Positions 26,410 through 35,216 of a DNA stretch of 64,000 nucleotides are shown piece by piece (the first letter of the stretch is position 1; the number at the start of each line of letters is the position of its first letter). Location of the stretch: NCBI GenBank assembly GCA_016284305.1, contig JAEEON010000045.1, positions 62,001-126,000 of the forward strand, read 5' to 3'. This DNA comes from Bacteroidales bacterium. Lineage in GTDB: Bacteria; Bacteroidota; Bacteroidia; Bacteroidales; F082. The position numbers and the translations under genes are program-made. The notes beneath the pieces were generated by a model. The model made no database searches. It was not told where the DNA came from and was given only the letters and a program-made list of their open reading frames with translations.

Positions 26410-27374
26410 TTGACATGTAAAAGAAAACACAGCAAACTCAAAGATACATTTGCCAACCTAATCTTCTTTTTAGCCGATGGTGTTGCATGAAAAGACGACA
26501 GGGGGAAAACGTTTTTTTGTTTTAATATTTGAAAATATGCGGATCTCTCGGCACAGAAAGAATTGGCGACATCACTCACAATTGAAAGAACCGTTTGTGC
26601 AATCATTCCTTCAAACCATCTCTTGTCCTTGACAACACTCATTTGCTGCTTCAAGGCATCTATCAAAGATAGTTTGTCATTGATCACCTTCTTCTTCTTA
26701 ACTTCATCTTTATTACGGCTAACTGAGCCGAAGCGCATCAGATAATTATATGCCATCAAATCTGTTGAAGTTACCCGAGCAGCCCGAACCAAAAGCCGTG
26801 GGGTCCATTCCGTATCTTCAAAACAAACACCCTCTTTAAAACGACAACCATCTAATAACTCCCGTCGAATAATGAACTGGCAAGCATAGCAGGCATAGCC
26901 CAATCGTTCAGTCAAAAAAGTCAATCCATCACAAACTTCGTCTCGATAGTCAACAAAGGGTTTACTTACTTTATTGGGCTCAAAAATCTCGTAACGATCA
27001 TTTACGTTTTGATAATTGAATCGCAAGACATCCAACTGGTTATGTTCCATTTTCTCCACCAAGATCTTCAAGACATTGGATTCTAAAAAATCATCTGAAT
27101 CCACGAATTGAATGTATTTGCCCTGCGCTTCCTCAATGCCAGCATTACGAGCTGCACTAATACCACCGTTTTCACGATGAATCACTTTAATATGGAAGCA
27201 ACGTGCGGCATACGCATCACAGATTTCACCACATCGGTCGGGAGAGCCGTCATCCACGAGGATGATCTCATATTCTTCGCGTGACAAATCCTGATCAAGC
27301 AAACTCTCCACACATTTGGGAAGATATTGCTCCACGTTATAGATAGGAACTATGACACTCAGTTTCAGCCCCAT
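26406..27374 (-). CDS. Family 2 glycosyltransferase
   Basis: The 322-residue protein starts [20 protein letters not shown], with [19 protein letters not shown] near 40, [20 protein letters not shown] near 70 and the DXD motif [10 protein letters not shown] near 95. The C-terminal part includes [15 protein letters not shown], typical of the EpsJ-like branch of GT2 enzymes. It overlaps the preceding GT2 gene by 10 bases and wecB by ATGA. The sugar and acceptor are unknown. Confidence 0.87.
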   Translation of the reverse strand: MGLKLSVIVPIYNVEQYLPKCVESLLDQDLSREEYEIILVDDGSPDRCGEICDAYAARCFHIKVIHRENGGISAARNAGIEEAQGKYIQFVDSDDFLESNVLKILVEKMEHNQLDVLRFNYQNVNDRYEIFEPNKVSKPFVDYRDEVCDGLTFLTERLGYACYACQFIIRRELLDGCRFKEGVCFEDTEWTPRLLVRAARVTSTDLMAYNYLMRFGSVSRNKDEVKKKKVINDKLSLIDALKQQMSVVKDKRWFEGMIAQTVLSIVSDVANSFCAERSAYFQILKQKNVFPLSSFHATPSAKKKIRLANVSLSLLCFLLHVK

Positions 27375-28216
27375 AATTGCAGCCTCTTCTTTCTATTCTT
27401 TCTTTTTTCCATCTTGAACAAGCATCGCTCAACAAAATGAACCATCTTAAACACCCATGGATGCCGATGGATGCGGCGCATCATATAAATGTCGCACGAA
27501 TAGCGTTCATAATCTCTCAAACAAGGAGCAGGAAACGAGTTTTCAAGCACCTCCTGCCTCTCCTTGCGAATACGTTCTTTCCACTTTGCATTCTCGCTGA
27601 TTCCTGTCATGTCAAACAAAGTGACATCCATATCAACGTACTGGGGCTTTTCATCACCTAGAACAATAGCTTGCAGAAACCATTTCCAGTCTGAGCATAT
27701 TTTTAAACTCTCGTCATAATATCCGTATTTTTCGAACAGGTCACGGTGGATATACACCGGATCGTGGTTCAGTGTACCCGTGTACATTCCCAACATGGTG
27801 ATCTCTTGTCCTGCAAAGCATTTGTCAATCATCCTTCTCCCATCAGGGTAACATTTGATCATATTTCCGTAAAGGATAGACGGATTTCCTGTGATCCTAA
27901 GTGCAGCAAGCATTCGTTCCATTACATCAGGAGCAGCAAGACAATCCGCAGAATTAAGTATTTGCACATACTCACCCGTCGCCATTCTGACACCTTTGTT
28001 CATAGCATTATAAATGCCAGTGTCTGGCTCAGAAACCCATTTCAAATGGGCAAACTGAGATTCATACTTCTTAATAACTTCAACGCTACCATCTGTTGAA
28101 TTACCATCAACAACAACATACTCAAACTCCTGAAATGTTTGAGAAGCAACGCTTTGCAAAGTCTTTTCAAGACCCAAAGCATTATTCCGATTGATGGTAA
28201 TAACTGTGAGCCGCAT
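27365..28216 (-). CDS. Family 2 glycosyltransferase (WcaA-like)
   Basis: The 283-residue protein begins LTVITINRNNALGLEKTLQS, with YVVVDGNSTDGSVEVIKKY near 35, WVSEPDTGIYNAMNKGVRMA near 60 and ILNSADCLAAPDV near 85 as the metal-site region. The usual DXD Asp is replaced by NSAD, a common form in this subfamily. CSDWKWFLQAIVLGD near 180 is the acceptor-side signature. The 18-base gap to the small downstream-of-start neighbour gene (28235) keeps it in the same transcription unit. Confidence 0.87.
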   Translation of the reverse strand: MRLTVITINRNNALGLEKTLQSVASQTFQEFEYVVVDGNSTDGSVEVIKKYESQFAHLKWVSEPDTGIYNAMNKGVRMATGEYVQILNSADCLAAPDVMERMLAALRITGNPSILYGNMIKCYPDGRRMIDKCFAGQEITMLGMYTGTLNHDPVYIHRDLFEKYGYYDESLKICSDWKWFLQAIVLGDEKPQYVDMDVTLFDMTGISENAKWKERIRKERQEVLENSFPAPCLRDYERYSCDIYMMRRIHRHPWVFKMVHFVERCLFKMEKRKNRKKRLQLWG

Positions 28217-28234
28217 GATTGCTTTATATATTAG

Positions 28235-28660
28235 TTATGCTTTCTTCAGCCGATACATCATCATCTCCACCAAATCGCCATCGACCACCTTGAGTTCTTC
28301 CCAAGGACCTACCTTTTCGCCAAGCACTTCCCCTTCCGCGCCTGTGTCCGTCATGATCTTTCCTTTCTCTTCTTTCCAATGTTTCTGATCCATCACCATC
28401 ATGCCGTCTTTCAGCTTCAACTGTCCAGCAGCAATAGCCGCATCTATTTCCTCTTGACTAACACCTTCTGGAATGGGGCAGAAAAAGCCAATCGTCCCAT
28501 CCTCTTGGAAAACCACCATGGTTTTGAGCAACATGACCATATCCTTGTCCAGATCGTCTTTAGCTAGAATCTGTTCTACGCTGACCCATTCCATTTTACA
28601 TGTTTCGTCGTTGAATTGCATGGTCTCTGCAACGACCCATTTCCCTATCAAATTCGTCAT
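28235..28660 (-). CDS. Small cytoplasmic protein of unknown function, lipocalin-like pattern
   Basis: I do not recognise a family for this 141-residue protein. It starts NLIGKWVVAETMQFNDETCK, a GxW opening seen in lipocalin-like barrels. Alternating short strands follow (MVVFQEDGTIGFFCPIPEGV, LKLKDGMMVMDQKHWKEEKG, GPWEELKVVDGDLVEMMMYR), suggesting a single beta-barrel. It is acidic and Met-rich, has no signal peptide and no enzymatic motif. Embedded among glycosyltransferase genes with gaps of only 18 and 22 bases, it is clearly co-transcribed with them. Binding of a lipid carrier or acyl substrate is conceivable but not shown. Confidence 0.55.
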   Translation of the reverse strand: MTNLIGKWVVAETMQFNDETCKMEWVSVEQILAKDDLDKDMVMLLKTMVVFQEDGTIGFFCPIPEGVSQEEIDAAIAAGQLKLKDGMMVMDQKHWKEEKGKIMTDTGAEGEVLGEKVGPWEELKVVDGDLVEMMMYRLKKA

Positions 28661-28682
28661 AACAATATTTTTTAATAATTAC

Positions 28683-29579
28683 TTATTTGCAAAATTTTCT
28701 CAACCGTTTTTTGACTAAGCGTTTGTATGTTTTAGGTCGGAACCACTTGCGAATTGGGTGTTTCATTTCCTTCTCCCAAAAATCAATTTCACGCTTGTAA
28801 TACTCCTTTTTATCCTCAAAAACAGATCTGTATTCTTGAGGATAGATTTTAGCAAACCCATCCAATATCATATACAGCTGTTTGTTAATAAGCAACTGAT
28901 TTGCATACTGAATTGAGGTGTTAGCATCATGACGCCTATATACGGCCATCACATCACTCATATAATAGAATGGGCCATGCAAAGCCACGGAAAGATCAAC
29001 CACATAATCGTCATTCATCACCTCCTCGTACCATTCTGGGAAAGCAATAAACTTACTGCGCATCACAATAGAGTGGATAGGCAAAAACCATCTTTTGGAA
29101 ATCACATCTTTCGCATTGACTTCTTCAGGAAAGTTAAGAGGAAGAAACAGCGATTTCGTTCCTGTTTTTTCATTTAGAACCACCACATTGTGGAAACAAG
29201 CAGCATATCTTTCGTTTTCCTCAAGAAAATCTATTTGCTTTTGAAGTTTATATTTGTCAGTATAATAATCGTCACCATCAAGACAAGTAATGTATTTGGC
29301 TGTGCTTGCCTCTATCACACGACGAAGGTTCCTGGGTCCGCCTACATTTTGTTCACCAAGAATTAACCTGATTTTGTCCGCAAAAAGCCGCTGATACTTC
29401 AAAAGAATATCTCGAGTTCCATCAATGGAACAATCATCACTAACAATGATTTCAAAGGGAAAAGAAGTCTTTTGCATAAGTACGCCATCAAGGGCTTTGG
29501 CAACAAACCTCTCTTGATTATAGGTTCTGATGCAAACCGACAGAAGTGGAGAAGTCACAGTCATTTCACCAAGTTCCAT
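28683..29579 (-). CDS. Family 2 glycosyltransferase
   Basis: The 298-residue protein has LSVCIRTYNQERFVAKALDG near residue 15, IIVSDDCSIDGTRDILLKY near 44, VGGPRNLRRVIEASTAKYIT near 80 and the DXD motif CLDGDDYYTDKYKL near 97. PIHSIVMRSKFIAFPEWYEE and DVMAVYRRHDANTSIQY are typical C-terminal features of this GT2 branch. An in-frame ATG five codons in (29564) could be the real start. Its gene ends 22 bases before the unknown 141-residue protein gene. Confidence 0.86.
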   Translation of the reverse strand: MELGEMTVTSPLLSVCIRTYNQERFVAKALDGVLMQKTSFPFEIIVSDDCSIDGTRDILLKYQRLFADKIRLILGEQNVGGPRNLRRVIEASTAKYITCLDGDDYYTDKYKLQKQIDFLEENERYAACFHNVVVLNEKTGTKSLFLPLNFPEEVNAKDVISKRWFLPIHSIVMRSKFIAFPEWYEEVMNDDYVVDLSVALHGPFYYMSDVMAVYRRHDANTSIQYANQLLINKQLYMILDGFAKIYPQEYRSVFEDKKEYYKREIDFWEKEMKHPIRKWFRPKTYKRLVKKRLRKFCK

Positions 29580-29585
29580 ACTTGC

Positions 29586-30482
29586 TCAGCAGCATTTTTT
29601 AAGCATAAGGTGCACTTCCTTCTTAAACATCCGCCATTTAACGGAGGGATCAATTCTAACTGAAGAGGGGTGCCGAAGATTCTCAAACAACGGGGTGTTA
29701 ACTGACATTCCAAAATTCCCATTAGTTTCAAATGTATGGGTGGCATCTGGACCACCTCCCTCATTAGAGGTCAAACAAGAATTTGGGCGTATATTAATAT
29801 AACGATTAACCGTTAAATAATAAACAAACTGATAATCCCAAAAATCCTGGCGGGACCCTGATAACCATCCATTAAACTGATTACAAAACCTCTGTCTGCA
29901 CAGCCTTGGTATCCCAAAATACTTAAATGCGCTATTCAATTCTTCATAATTGTATGGAATGTCAAAATCAAAGCCCTCCCACACTCTTCTCCAAGTACCC
30001 CACCCCCATGTGCCGACTGTTTCGTGAGTAAAATAATAAGAATTATTATGAGAATAATGCCTTTCATAGTTATGCCCAGTGACTATCCCAATTCTATCAT
30101 TGTCCTTATACCGTTCCAAAAGATCATCCATATAGGGGAAAAACAAAGGATGAGGATTAATGTCATCCTCAATAATAATCCCTTTCTCTTCGTTATGAAA
30201 AAGCCATGTCATCGCCTCAAATGGTCCATGACCACAACCCAAATTCGTTTCACGGTAATTCTTGTGAATCCCTTCCTGTTTCCCTTCAGTCAACTCTTCT
30301 ATCACTTGCCGTACTTCAGCGCATTTGGCAACGTCGGATTCGTTACCTTCACGAGGTCCATCCTGGAACACGTACAAATCATGAGGTTGAATGGCCATGA
30401 TTACTTCCAAAGCTCGCCGTGTGTTTTGAGGACGGTTGAAGGTGATCAAGAGGATTGGGGTACTGAATTCTTTCATCTCCAT
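29586..30482 (-). CDS. GT-A fold glycosyltransferase (GNT-I/HlpA-like)
   Basis: The 298-residue protein starts TPILLITFNRPQNTRRALEV, with HDLYVFQDGPREGNESD near 33, NLGCGHGPFEAMTWLFHNEE near 80 and the metal motif GIIIEDDINPHPLFFPYMDD near 100 (E-D-D). This layout is that of nucleotide-diphospho-sugar transferases resembling eukaryotic GNT-I. ETVGTWGWGTWRRVWEGFDF near 160 is a hallmark of the bacterial group. Substrates are not known. The start could also be the ATG at 30476. The gene lies 6 bases before the GT2 gene at 29579. Confidence 0.83.
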   Translation of the reverse strand: MEMKEFSTPILLITFNRPQNTRRALEVIMAIQPHDLYVFQDGPREGNESDVAKCAEVRQVIEELTEGKQEGIHKNYRETNLGCGHGPFEAMTWLFHNEEKGIIIEDDINPHPLFFPYMDDLLERYKDNDRIGIVTGHNYERHYSHNNSYYFTHETVGTWGWGTWRRVWEGFDFDIPYNYEELNSAFKYFGIPRLCRQRFCNQFNGWLSGSRQDFWDYQFVYYLTVNRYINIRPNSCLTSNEGGGPDATHTFETNGNFGMSVNTPLFENLRHPSSVRIDPSVKWRMFKKEVHLMLKKCC

Positions 30483-30527
30483 TATAAAGTTTTGATCTGT
30501 ATTGACATTCTCTCCTTGAACAGTCCT

Positions 30528-31448
30528 CTATTGAATCCAATTAGGTTGTTTTATCATATTCGTTTTGCGGCTGTTTTCAATGGGAACTCTCATTTTTCTT
30601 AAATACTTCATTTTATATGCTGCCAGATTTCTTGTTTCCGCATTGCCTTTAATGACGCTTTTTAAATACCGGAGAAACCAGCACCTTCTCAAAGCATGAT
30701 AATCAAATGGGGTATTCAGGTCAAGAAACACTTCCAAATCATCAAGATCCGACTTCCTAGATAGTTTCTCGCTCCAATCCTTATAAACTCCCGTCTTATG
30801 GTCATGAACTATTCGCTGATCAAGGCTTATTCCCACTTTGATTCCGTGATAGCGAGCCCTATTCAAATAATCATCATCCTCTCCGTAATGAAATATCAAA
30901 GGATCAAAACCGCCTAAAACAGACAGCGTTTTTCGAGGCAACAGCCAAGCAGCTGCGTTAACATAATTCGTTTGGTATATTTCTTTCACTGTCCCACAAT
31001 ACAAGTCACTAAGAATTCTCTCAGTGTAAACAGAACTGCCAAGTTCCAGCATCATATTTAAAGACTGCCTATCTGGCGAAATATGCATGGGGCTAACAAT
31101 ACCGTAATCAGGATACCTTTGTGATAGCATCACCAGTTTCTCGACAACATCTGCACCATCCAACCACGTATCCTGATTCATCAAGAAAACATAATCGCAA
31201 CCATTCTCGTATGCATACCTCAAACCCAAATTATTACCTTTTCCAAAGCCCAAATTCTCCTTCGATTCAATCAAATGAATTTCAGGAAAATGCTCTCGGA
31301 TATACTCTACTGTACCATCGTTAGAGGCATTGTCCACAACAATGGTCTGTACTGGTATTGTGGATTCTCGCAATGAAGTGAAGCATCTATCATACCATTG
31401 CATCCCTTTAAAAGTGACCACAATAACAAATATCTTATAGCTTGCCAT
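30528..31448 (-). CDS. Family 2 (rhamnosyltransferase-like) glycosyltransferase
   Basis: I choose the ATG at 31448, one base after the wzt stop; the longer frame up to 31475 would lie in the 3' end of wzt. The 306-residue protein has YKIFVIVVTFKGMQWYDRCF, TIVVDNASNDGTVEYIREH near 38 and NLGFGKGNNLGLRYAYENGC near 68. FLMNQDTWLDGADVVEKL near 90 holds the metal-binding region, and FIFHYGEDDDYLNRARYHG-like text (exact LIFHYGEDDDYLNRARYHGI) lies near 200. This is the WbbL/RfbN-type branch that often adds rhamnose, though other sugars are possible. Confidence 0.87.
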   Translation of the reverse strand: MASYKIFVIVVTFKGMQWYDRCFTSLRESTIPVQTIVVDNASNDGTVEYIREHFPEIHLIESKENLGFGKGNNLGLRYAYENGCDYVFLMNQDTWLDGADVVEKLVMLSQRYPDYGIVSPMHISPDRQSLNMMLELGSSVYTERILSDLYCGTVKEIYQTNYVNAAAWLLPRKTLSVLGGFDPLIFHYGEDDDYLNRARYHGIKVGISLDQRIVHDHKTGVYKDWSEKLSRKSDLDDLEVFLDLNTPFDYHALRRCWFLRYLKSVIKGNAETRNLAAYKMKYLRKMRVPIENSRKTNMIKQPNWIQ

Positions 31449-31449
31449 A

Positions 31450-32727
31450 TTAATGAACCTTGTTATAGTCAACAAGCCACAATCCCCTTACAATACTACT
31501 CTTGAAATCCACGTTTTCAGAGAATGCATTGATATGGGAATCTTCTCTAAGATCAACTCTAAAAGAAAGGACGGTGTCTTCTCCTGCATAGTTTTTAACA
31601 TTCCGCTCAGCAACATCCATAACAATGGTATAATCACCTTCACTCAAAGTATGGGCAGGAATCTGAAAATGGAACTCATACTCACCCTTTTCCAAACTTG
31701 CCCGACCATCAACATCGTTGTAATCAGCTCTTGCCAATGGATGCTGAAAACTGCTGTAAATATTAAAACCAATGACTAAAGAACCAATGTTTTCGTTAAT
31801 CCGAACCCTAAAACACACGTCTATTGCACTGTCATTATAGAAAGCCTCTCCATTTGAAGGCGACACCTTTGCCCAAAGCAGATTCAGTTTGTCGGTTTGC
31901 TTCGGATTCTGATTGGTGTATTCAGATTGGATAATCTGCGTTGACAAATACTTATGAATCGTGTCAGCAATGTCTCCAATATAATCAACCATGCCATTAG
32001 CCAACAACACGCCATGATGACATAGCCGTTGAACACTGGCCATGTTATGACTCACAAAAAGCACCGTCCTCCCCTCTCCTCTGCTCACATCCTGCATCTT
32101 GCCAATAGCCTTCTTTTGGAACTCCGCGTCACCAACGGCTAGAACTTCGTCAACAACAAGAATCTCAGGATCAAGATGGGCAGCAACTGCGAAACCAAGA
32201 CGCACCATCATACCACTGGAATAACGCTTCACTGGCGTGTCGATGTAGCGCTCACAACCAGAAAAAGCAACAATCTCATCCAGCTTCCGAGTGATCTCAG
32301 GTTTGGTCATACCTAAGATAGCCCCATTCATGTAAATGTTTTCACGACCTGTCATTTCTTGATGAAAGCCTGTGCCAACTTCAAGCAATGACCCAATCCT
32401 ACCACGAGCTTTGATAGTACCCGTAGTCGGCCCAGTAACCCTTGAAAGCAGCTTCAACAAAGTGCTCTTTCCAGCACCATTTTTACCGATAATGCCCACC
32501 ACATCACCTTGCTCCACCTTGAAGTTGATGTCCTTCAAGGCCCAAACATATTCGCTATCGGCAGCACTGGAACGGTCGTTCACCGAGCCGATCTTAAGAT
32601 ATGGGTCCTCTTTGTGCAACACCGCCGTCTGCCACCAACGGTTCAAGTCGTGGCTCAACGTCTTGGTAGAAACCAAACCCAAACGGTATTGCTTGCTGAT
32701 ATTGTTAAATTCTATTGCTGTTGACAT
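31450..32727 (-). CDS. wzt: ABC transporter ATP-binding protein with C-terminal glycan-binding domain (Wzt)
   Basis: The 425-residue protein powers export of the finished lipid-linked polysaccharide across the inner membrane with Wzm. The ATPase domain covers residues 1-250: IIGKNGAGKSTLLKLLSRVT (Walker A) near 83, YSSGMMVRLGFAVAAHLDPE (signature) near 175, LVVDEVLAVGDAEFQKKAIG (Walker B). From about residue 285 a beta-rich C-terminal domain (FRVRINENIGSLVIGFNIYS and on to 420) resembles Wzt-C, which binds the non-reducing end cap of O-antigens. A chain-terminating modification may therefore be recognised here. It is separated from wzm by an unrelated ATPase gene. Confidence 0.9.
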   Translation of the reverse strand: MSTAIEFNNISKQYRLGLVSTKTLSHDLNRWWQTAVLHKEDPYLKIGSVNDRSSAADSEYVWALKDINFKVEQGDVVGIIGKNGAGKSTLLKLLSRVTGPTTGTIKARGRIGSLLEVGTGFHQEMTGRENIYMNGAILGMTKPEITRKLDEIVAFSGCERYIDTPVKRYSSGMMVRLGFAVAAHLDPEILVVDEVLAVGDAEFQKKAIGKMQDVSRGEGRTVLFVSHNMASVQRLCHHGVLLANGMVDYIGDIADTIHKYLSTQIIQSEYTNQNPKQTDKLNLLWAKVSPSNGEAFYNDSAIDVCFRVRINENIGSLVIGFNIYSSFQHPLARADYNDVDGRASLEKGEYEFHFQIPAHTLSEGDYTIVMDVAERNVKNYAGEDTVLSFRVDLREDSHINAFSENVDFKSSIVRGLWLVDYNKVH

Positions 32728-32743
32728 AATTAATCACTGTTAG

Positions 32744-34069
32744 TTACATGTCATTAAGCGACAACCCTACAAACTTTGCGTCCCATTGTTTGTGGTGAGC
32801 TATCACTTTTACTGCTTTTTCCTCCAACCTCGGAATGCTAATCTTGTCGGGATTGCGCTTCACCTCACCAATAACCAATTGCTTCTTCTCTGAATCCACG
32901 GCGATCAAATCTATCTCCTTGTCTTCACCAGGTTTGCCACCTCTACCCGACTCCCAATAGTTGGAAACAACACTGAAAACACCACTTTCAGCATACTTCT
33001 GACGATAATAACGCTCCAACATAAAGCCAGAGAACGTCTCATAGTCGGCCTGGATCTTTCCCTGAAGGTAATCCATGTTCCCAATCTCAACCGCACTCCA
33101 GTACTTATAAATGAAACGGAACCAGAAAACAAGGAAATTATCAGCGATCTCAAACCTGACGTGTTTCCCCTGATCCCCCATCATATAGGGTCGCCTCTTA
33201 GCGATAATACCATAGTCATTTTCCAACCTGTCTAGATAACCACCTGCATCGAATCCAACATAACTGGTAATTTCGCCCCTTGTAGTATAGCCACTGGCAA
33301 GCGCAGCAAGAACTGAAAAATAGTTGCCATAATCCTTACCAAACTCATCAGCTAGCATTTCGCGACCCTCATCAATAAAGTAAGAACCCATGGAAACCAC
33401 ATCCTCTATCATCGCATCTTTGTCTAAGGCATTTTGCTCCATTAACAATTCCAGATATTTAGCCACCCCACCAGTTAACGAATACAATGTCAACAAATCA
33501 TCGGGAGAATAGGCCGGGTTGAAGTCGTTTAATATGGTCTTCAATGTTGTGATTGAAAAAGCCTTAATCTTGAAGCGAGCCGTGGCACGACCATAAAGCG
33601 GTTCATCCTTATCTTCAAAGATCTTCTTCATCTTCGAGTAAATCGATCCACAAGCCACCAAGTTGATCTTGCTGGCAGCCTTGTTGTCATCCCATACATC
33701 CTGTATATCGGAAAAAATCGACTCATTGGCGTATTTGAAATTTTGAAACTCATCCAAAACCAACGTAAAATTGATTCTCTTCGACAGCCCCATGATTACC
33801 GCAAACAATCTTTTGAAGGAAGTGAAGTCGCCCACATCCTCGTTCAAGGTCTCACGGACAACCCCGCTCAGTTCCTCACATAACAAGGCTTCGCTCTTCT
33901 TTCCTACAAAGAAATACAGAAAGGGTATTTCCGTAAAAGCCCGCTTAATCAACGTGGTTTTACCGATCCGTCGTCTTCCTGTCATCACGATAAACTGTGC
34001 ATGACTGGACGACAGCTTTTCATACTTTCTTAATGCCGCTAATTCTTTTTCCCTATCGTAGAACCTCAT
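32744..34069 (-). CDS. AAA-type ATPase with C-terminal DUF234/nuclease-like domain
   Basis: The 441-residue protein belongs to the archaeal-type ATPase family common in Bacteroidota. Walker A is MTGRRRIGKTTLIKRAF near residue 30 and Walker B is FTLVLDEFQNFKYAN near 103. The middle has a winged-helix-like region (SGYTTRGEITSYVGFDAGGY). The DUF234 C-terminus contains DKEIDLIAVDSEKKQLVIGE then VKRN. This D-x(n)-ExK arrangement is that of PD-(D/E)XK nucleases. It is often thought to be mobile or defence-related, but its role is unproven. It sits between wzm and wzt with only 16 bases to wzt, and its own upstream dyads. Confidence 0.85.
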   Translation of the reverse strand: MRFYDREKELAALRKYEKLSSSHAQFIVMTGRRRIGKTTLIKRAFTEIPFLYFFVGKKSEALLCEELSGVVRETLNEDVGDFTSFKRLFAVIMGLSKRINFTLVLDEFQNFKYANESIFSDIQDVWDDNKAASKINLVACGSIYSKMKKIFEDKDEPLYGRATARFKIKAFSITTLKTILNDFNPAYSPDDLLTLYSLTGGVAKYLELLMEQNALDKDAMIEDVVSMGSYFIDEGREMLADEFGKDYGNYFSVLAALASGYTTRGEITSYVGFDAGGYLDRLENDYGIIAKRRPYMMGDQGKHVRFEIADNFLVFWFRFIYKYWSAVEIGNMDYLQGKIQADYETFSGFMLERYYRQKYAESGVFSVVSNYWESGRGGKPGEDKEIDLIAVDSEKKQLVIGEVKRNPDKISIPRLEEKAVKVIAHHKQWDAKFVGLSLNDM

Positions 34070-34087
34070 TTTTGTTCTATTATTTTT

Positions 34088-34116
34088 GTAACCACCGTTA
34101 CTGTAACCGCCGTTAC
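34088..34116. promoter_or_regulatory. Two tandem 14-base dyads upstream of the DUF234 ATPase gene
   Basis: GTAACCACCGTTAC (34088-34101) and GTAACCGCCGTTAC (34103-34116) are two nearly identical inverted repeats (GTAAC-N4-GTTAC) spaced 15 bases apart. They lie 19-47 bases before the ATPase start. Paired dyads at this distance look like an operator, perhaps bound by the ATPase's own winged-helix region or by another regulator. A plus-strand TATTTTTG (34081-34088) next to them is probably chance. Confidence 0.4.
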
Positions 34117-34118
34117 AA

Positions 34119-34153
34119 ATTCTTTCTTCTTACTTCTGTCTTCTCAAACTAAA
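34119..34153 (-). repeat. Heptad repeat at the wzm 3' end (5 units, degenerate)
   Basis: Read in the sense of wzm, five 7-base units follow one another in register: TTTAGTT, TGAGAAG, ACAGAAG, TAAGAAG, AAAGAAT. The wzm stop codon TAG (34151-34149) is inside the first unit. Stop triplets occur in three of the five units, each in a different frame. Confidence 0.6.
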
Positions 34154-35027
34154 CCGTATCCATGAAACTCTTCTGGACCTTGTTGAATACCACAACGCCC
34201 AAACCAAGCAACACCCACATGAAGACGAAACTGTAAATCAACCAACGCCATCCCACAAACTCACCCGCACCCAAGAAACCGTACTTGAAGGTCTCGATGA
34301 CTGGCGTCACGGGATTCAGACACATCAGCTTGTGGACCGGAATGCCCATCCAGAACATGCTCTTGGTCTGCGACAAAGGATACACAATAGGCGTGGCGTA
34401 CATCCACAACTGCACGATGAACGAGAACAACACCTGCAAGTCGCGGTATTTGGTGGTCATGGAAGAAATCAAAATACCAAAACCTAAAGCCAACCCAGCC
34501 ATCATGATTACCAACAACGGGAACAACAAGGCAAACCAATTCAAATGCGCCCCCGAATCACCGATGATCGCATAGATGACATAGATGAGGATAAAGAATC
34601 CAAATTGGATGCCGAAACGCAACAGATTCGACAACACGTCGGCAATGGGCATCGACAACCTCGGGAAATAAACCTTCCCAAAGATGCTCGAGTTGGTCAC
34701 AAAGGTGTTGGAGGTCTTCGTCAAACACTCGGAGAAATAATTCCACATGCAGGTACCCGCCAAATAAAACAACGGCCTAGGCACACCATCCGTAGGGATG
34801 CCAGCAATGCCTCCGAACACGATCATGTACATGATCACCGTCAAGGCAGGCTGAACCACAAACCATAGCGGACCTAAAATGGTTTGCTTGTATTGGGTGA
34901 TGATATTGCGTTTGACAAACAGGGAAATCAGGTCACGATAGTCCCAAAGTTCCCTCAAATTGACCTCGAGAAGCTTGTTCCGAGGCTTGATGACCGTGGT
35001 CCACTGCTCTTCTGTAGTATGACTCAT
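34149..35027 (-). CDS. wzm: ABC-2 type polysaccharide exporter permease (Wzm)
   Basis: I choose the ATG at 35027 (MSHTTEEQWTTVIKPRNKLL). The frame is open to a TTG at 35138, but that extension shows no conserved or hydrophobic sequence. The 292-residue protein has LRELWDYRDLISLFVKRNII near 27 and six membrane segments, from ILGPLWFVVQPALTVIMYMI to WRWLIYSFVFMWVLLGLGVV. PLFYLAGTCMWNYFSECLTK lies in the middle. It forms the inner-membrane channel driven by Wzt. Use of an ABC exporter means chains are probably polymerised in the cytoplasm rather than by Wzx/Wzy. Confidence 0.9.
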   Translation of the reverse strand: MSHTTEEQWTTVIKPRNKLLEVNLRELWDYRDLISLFVKRNIITQYKQTILGPLWFVVQPALTVIMYMIVFGGIAGIPTDGVPRPLFYLAGTCMWNYFSECLTKTSNTFVTNSSIFGKVYFPRLSMPIADVLSNLLRFGIQFGFFILIYVIYAIIGDSGAHLNWFALLFPLLVIMMAGLALGFGILISSMTTKYRDLQVLFSFIVQLWMYATPIVYPLSQTKSMFWMGIPVHKLMCLNPVTPVIETFKYGFLGAGEFVGWRWLIYSFVFMWVLLGLGVVVFNKVQKSFMDTV

Positions 35028-35216
35028 CTTGGTAACTTGTTTACACAGCTTCGCCACGTGACTCCCACGTTTTCCTTGCATCTTGTTGAAACAACGCAAG
35101 TTACGAGAGTCCGTAGCAATAATCCAACATTTAGTCAATCACATTGACTAAGTATTACTATAAAATTCCTGCGAAATTAAAAAAAAATAATATACGCAGC
35201 AAGAAAAAAATGGAAA
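35028..35216. promoter_or_regulatory. 189-base leader between the sugar transferase and wzm genes, with a 21-base dyad
   Basis: This is the longest gap in the glycan locus. It is AT-rich and contains a perfect inverted repeat at 35131-35151 with 9-base arms (TTAGTCAAT and ATTGACTAA) around CAC. No T-tract follows the dyad on the minus strand, so an operator is more likely than a terminator. I see no clear TAnnTTTG box here. Confidence 0.4.

Noticed and set aside
34081..34088. Plus-strand TATTTTTG as a promoter
   Set aside because: No plus-strand gene follows; it overlaps the ATPase operator-like dyads by chance.
35028..35138. 37-codon N-terminal extension of wzm from a TTG
   Set aside because: The extension is Cys- and basic-rich, not conserved in character, and contains the 21-base dyad; the ATG at 35027 gives a normal Wzm.
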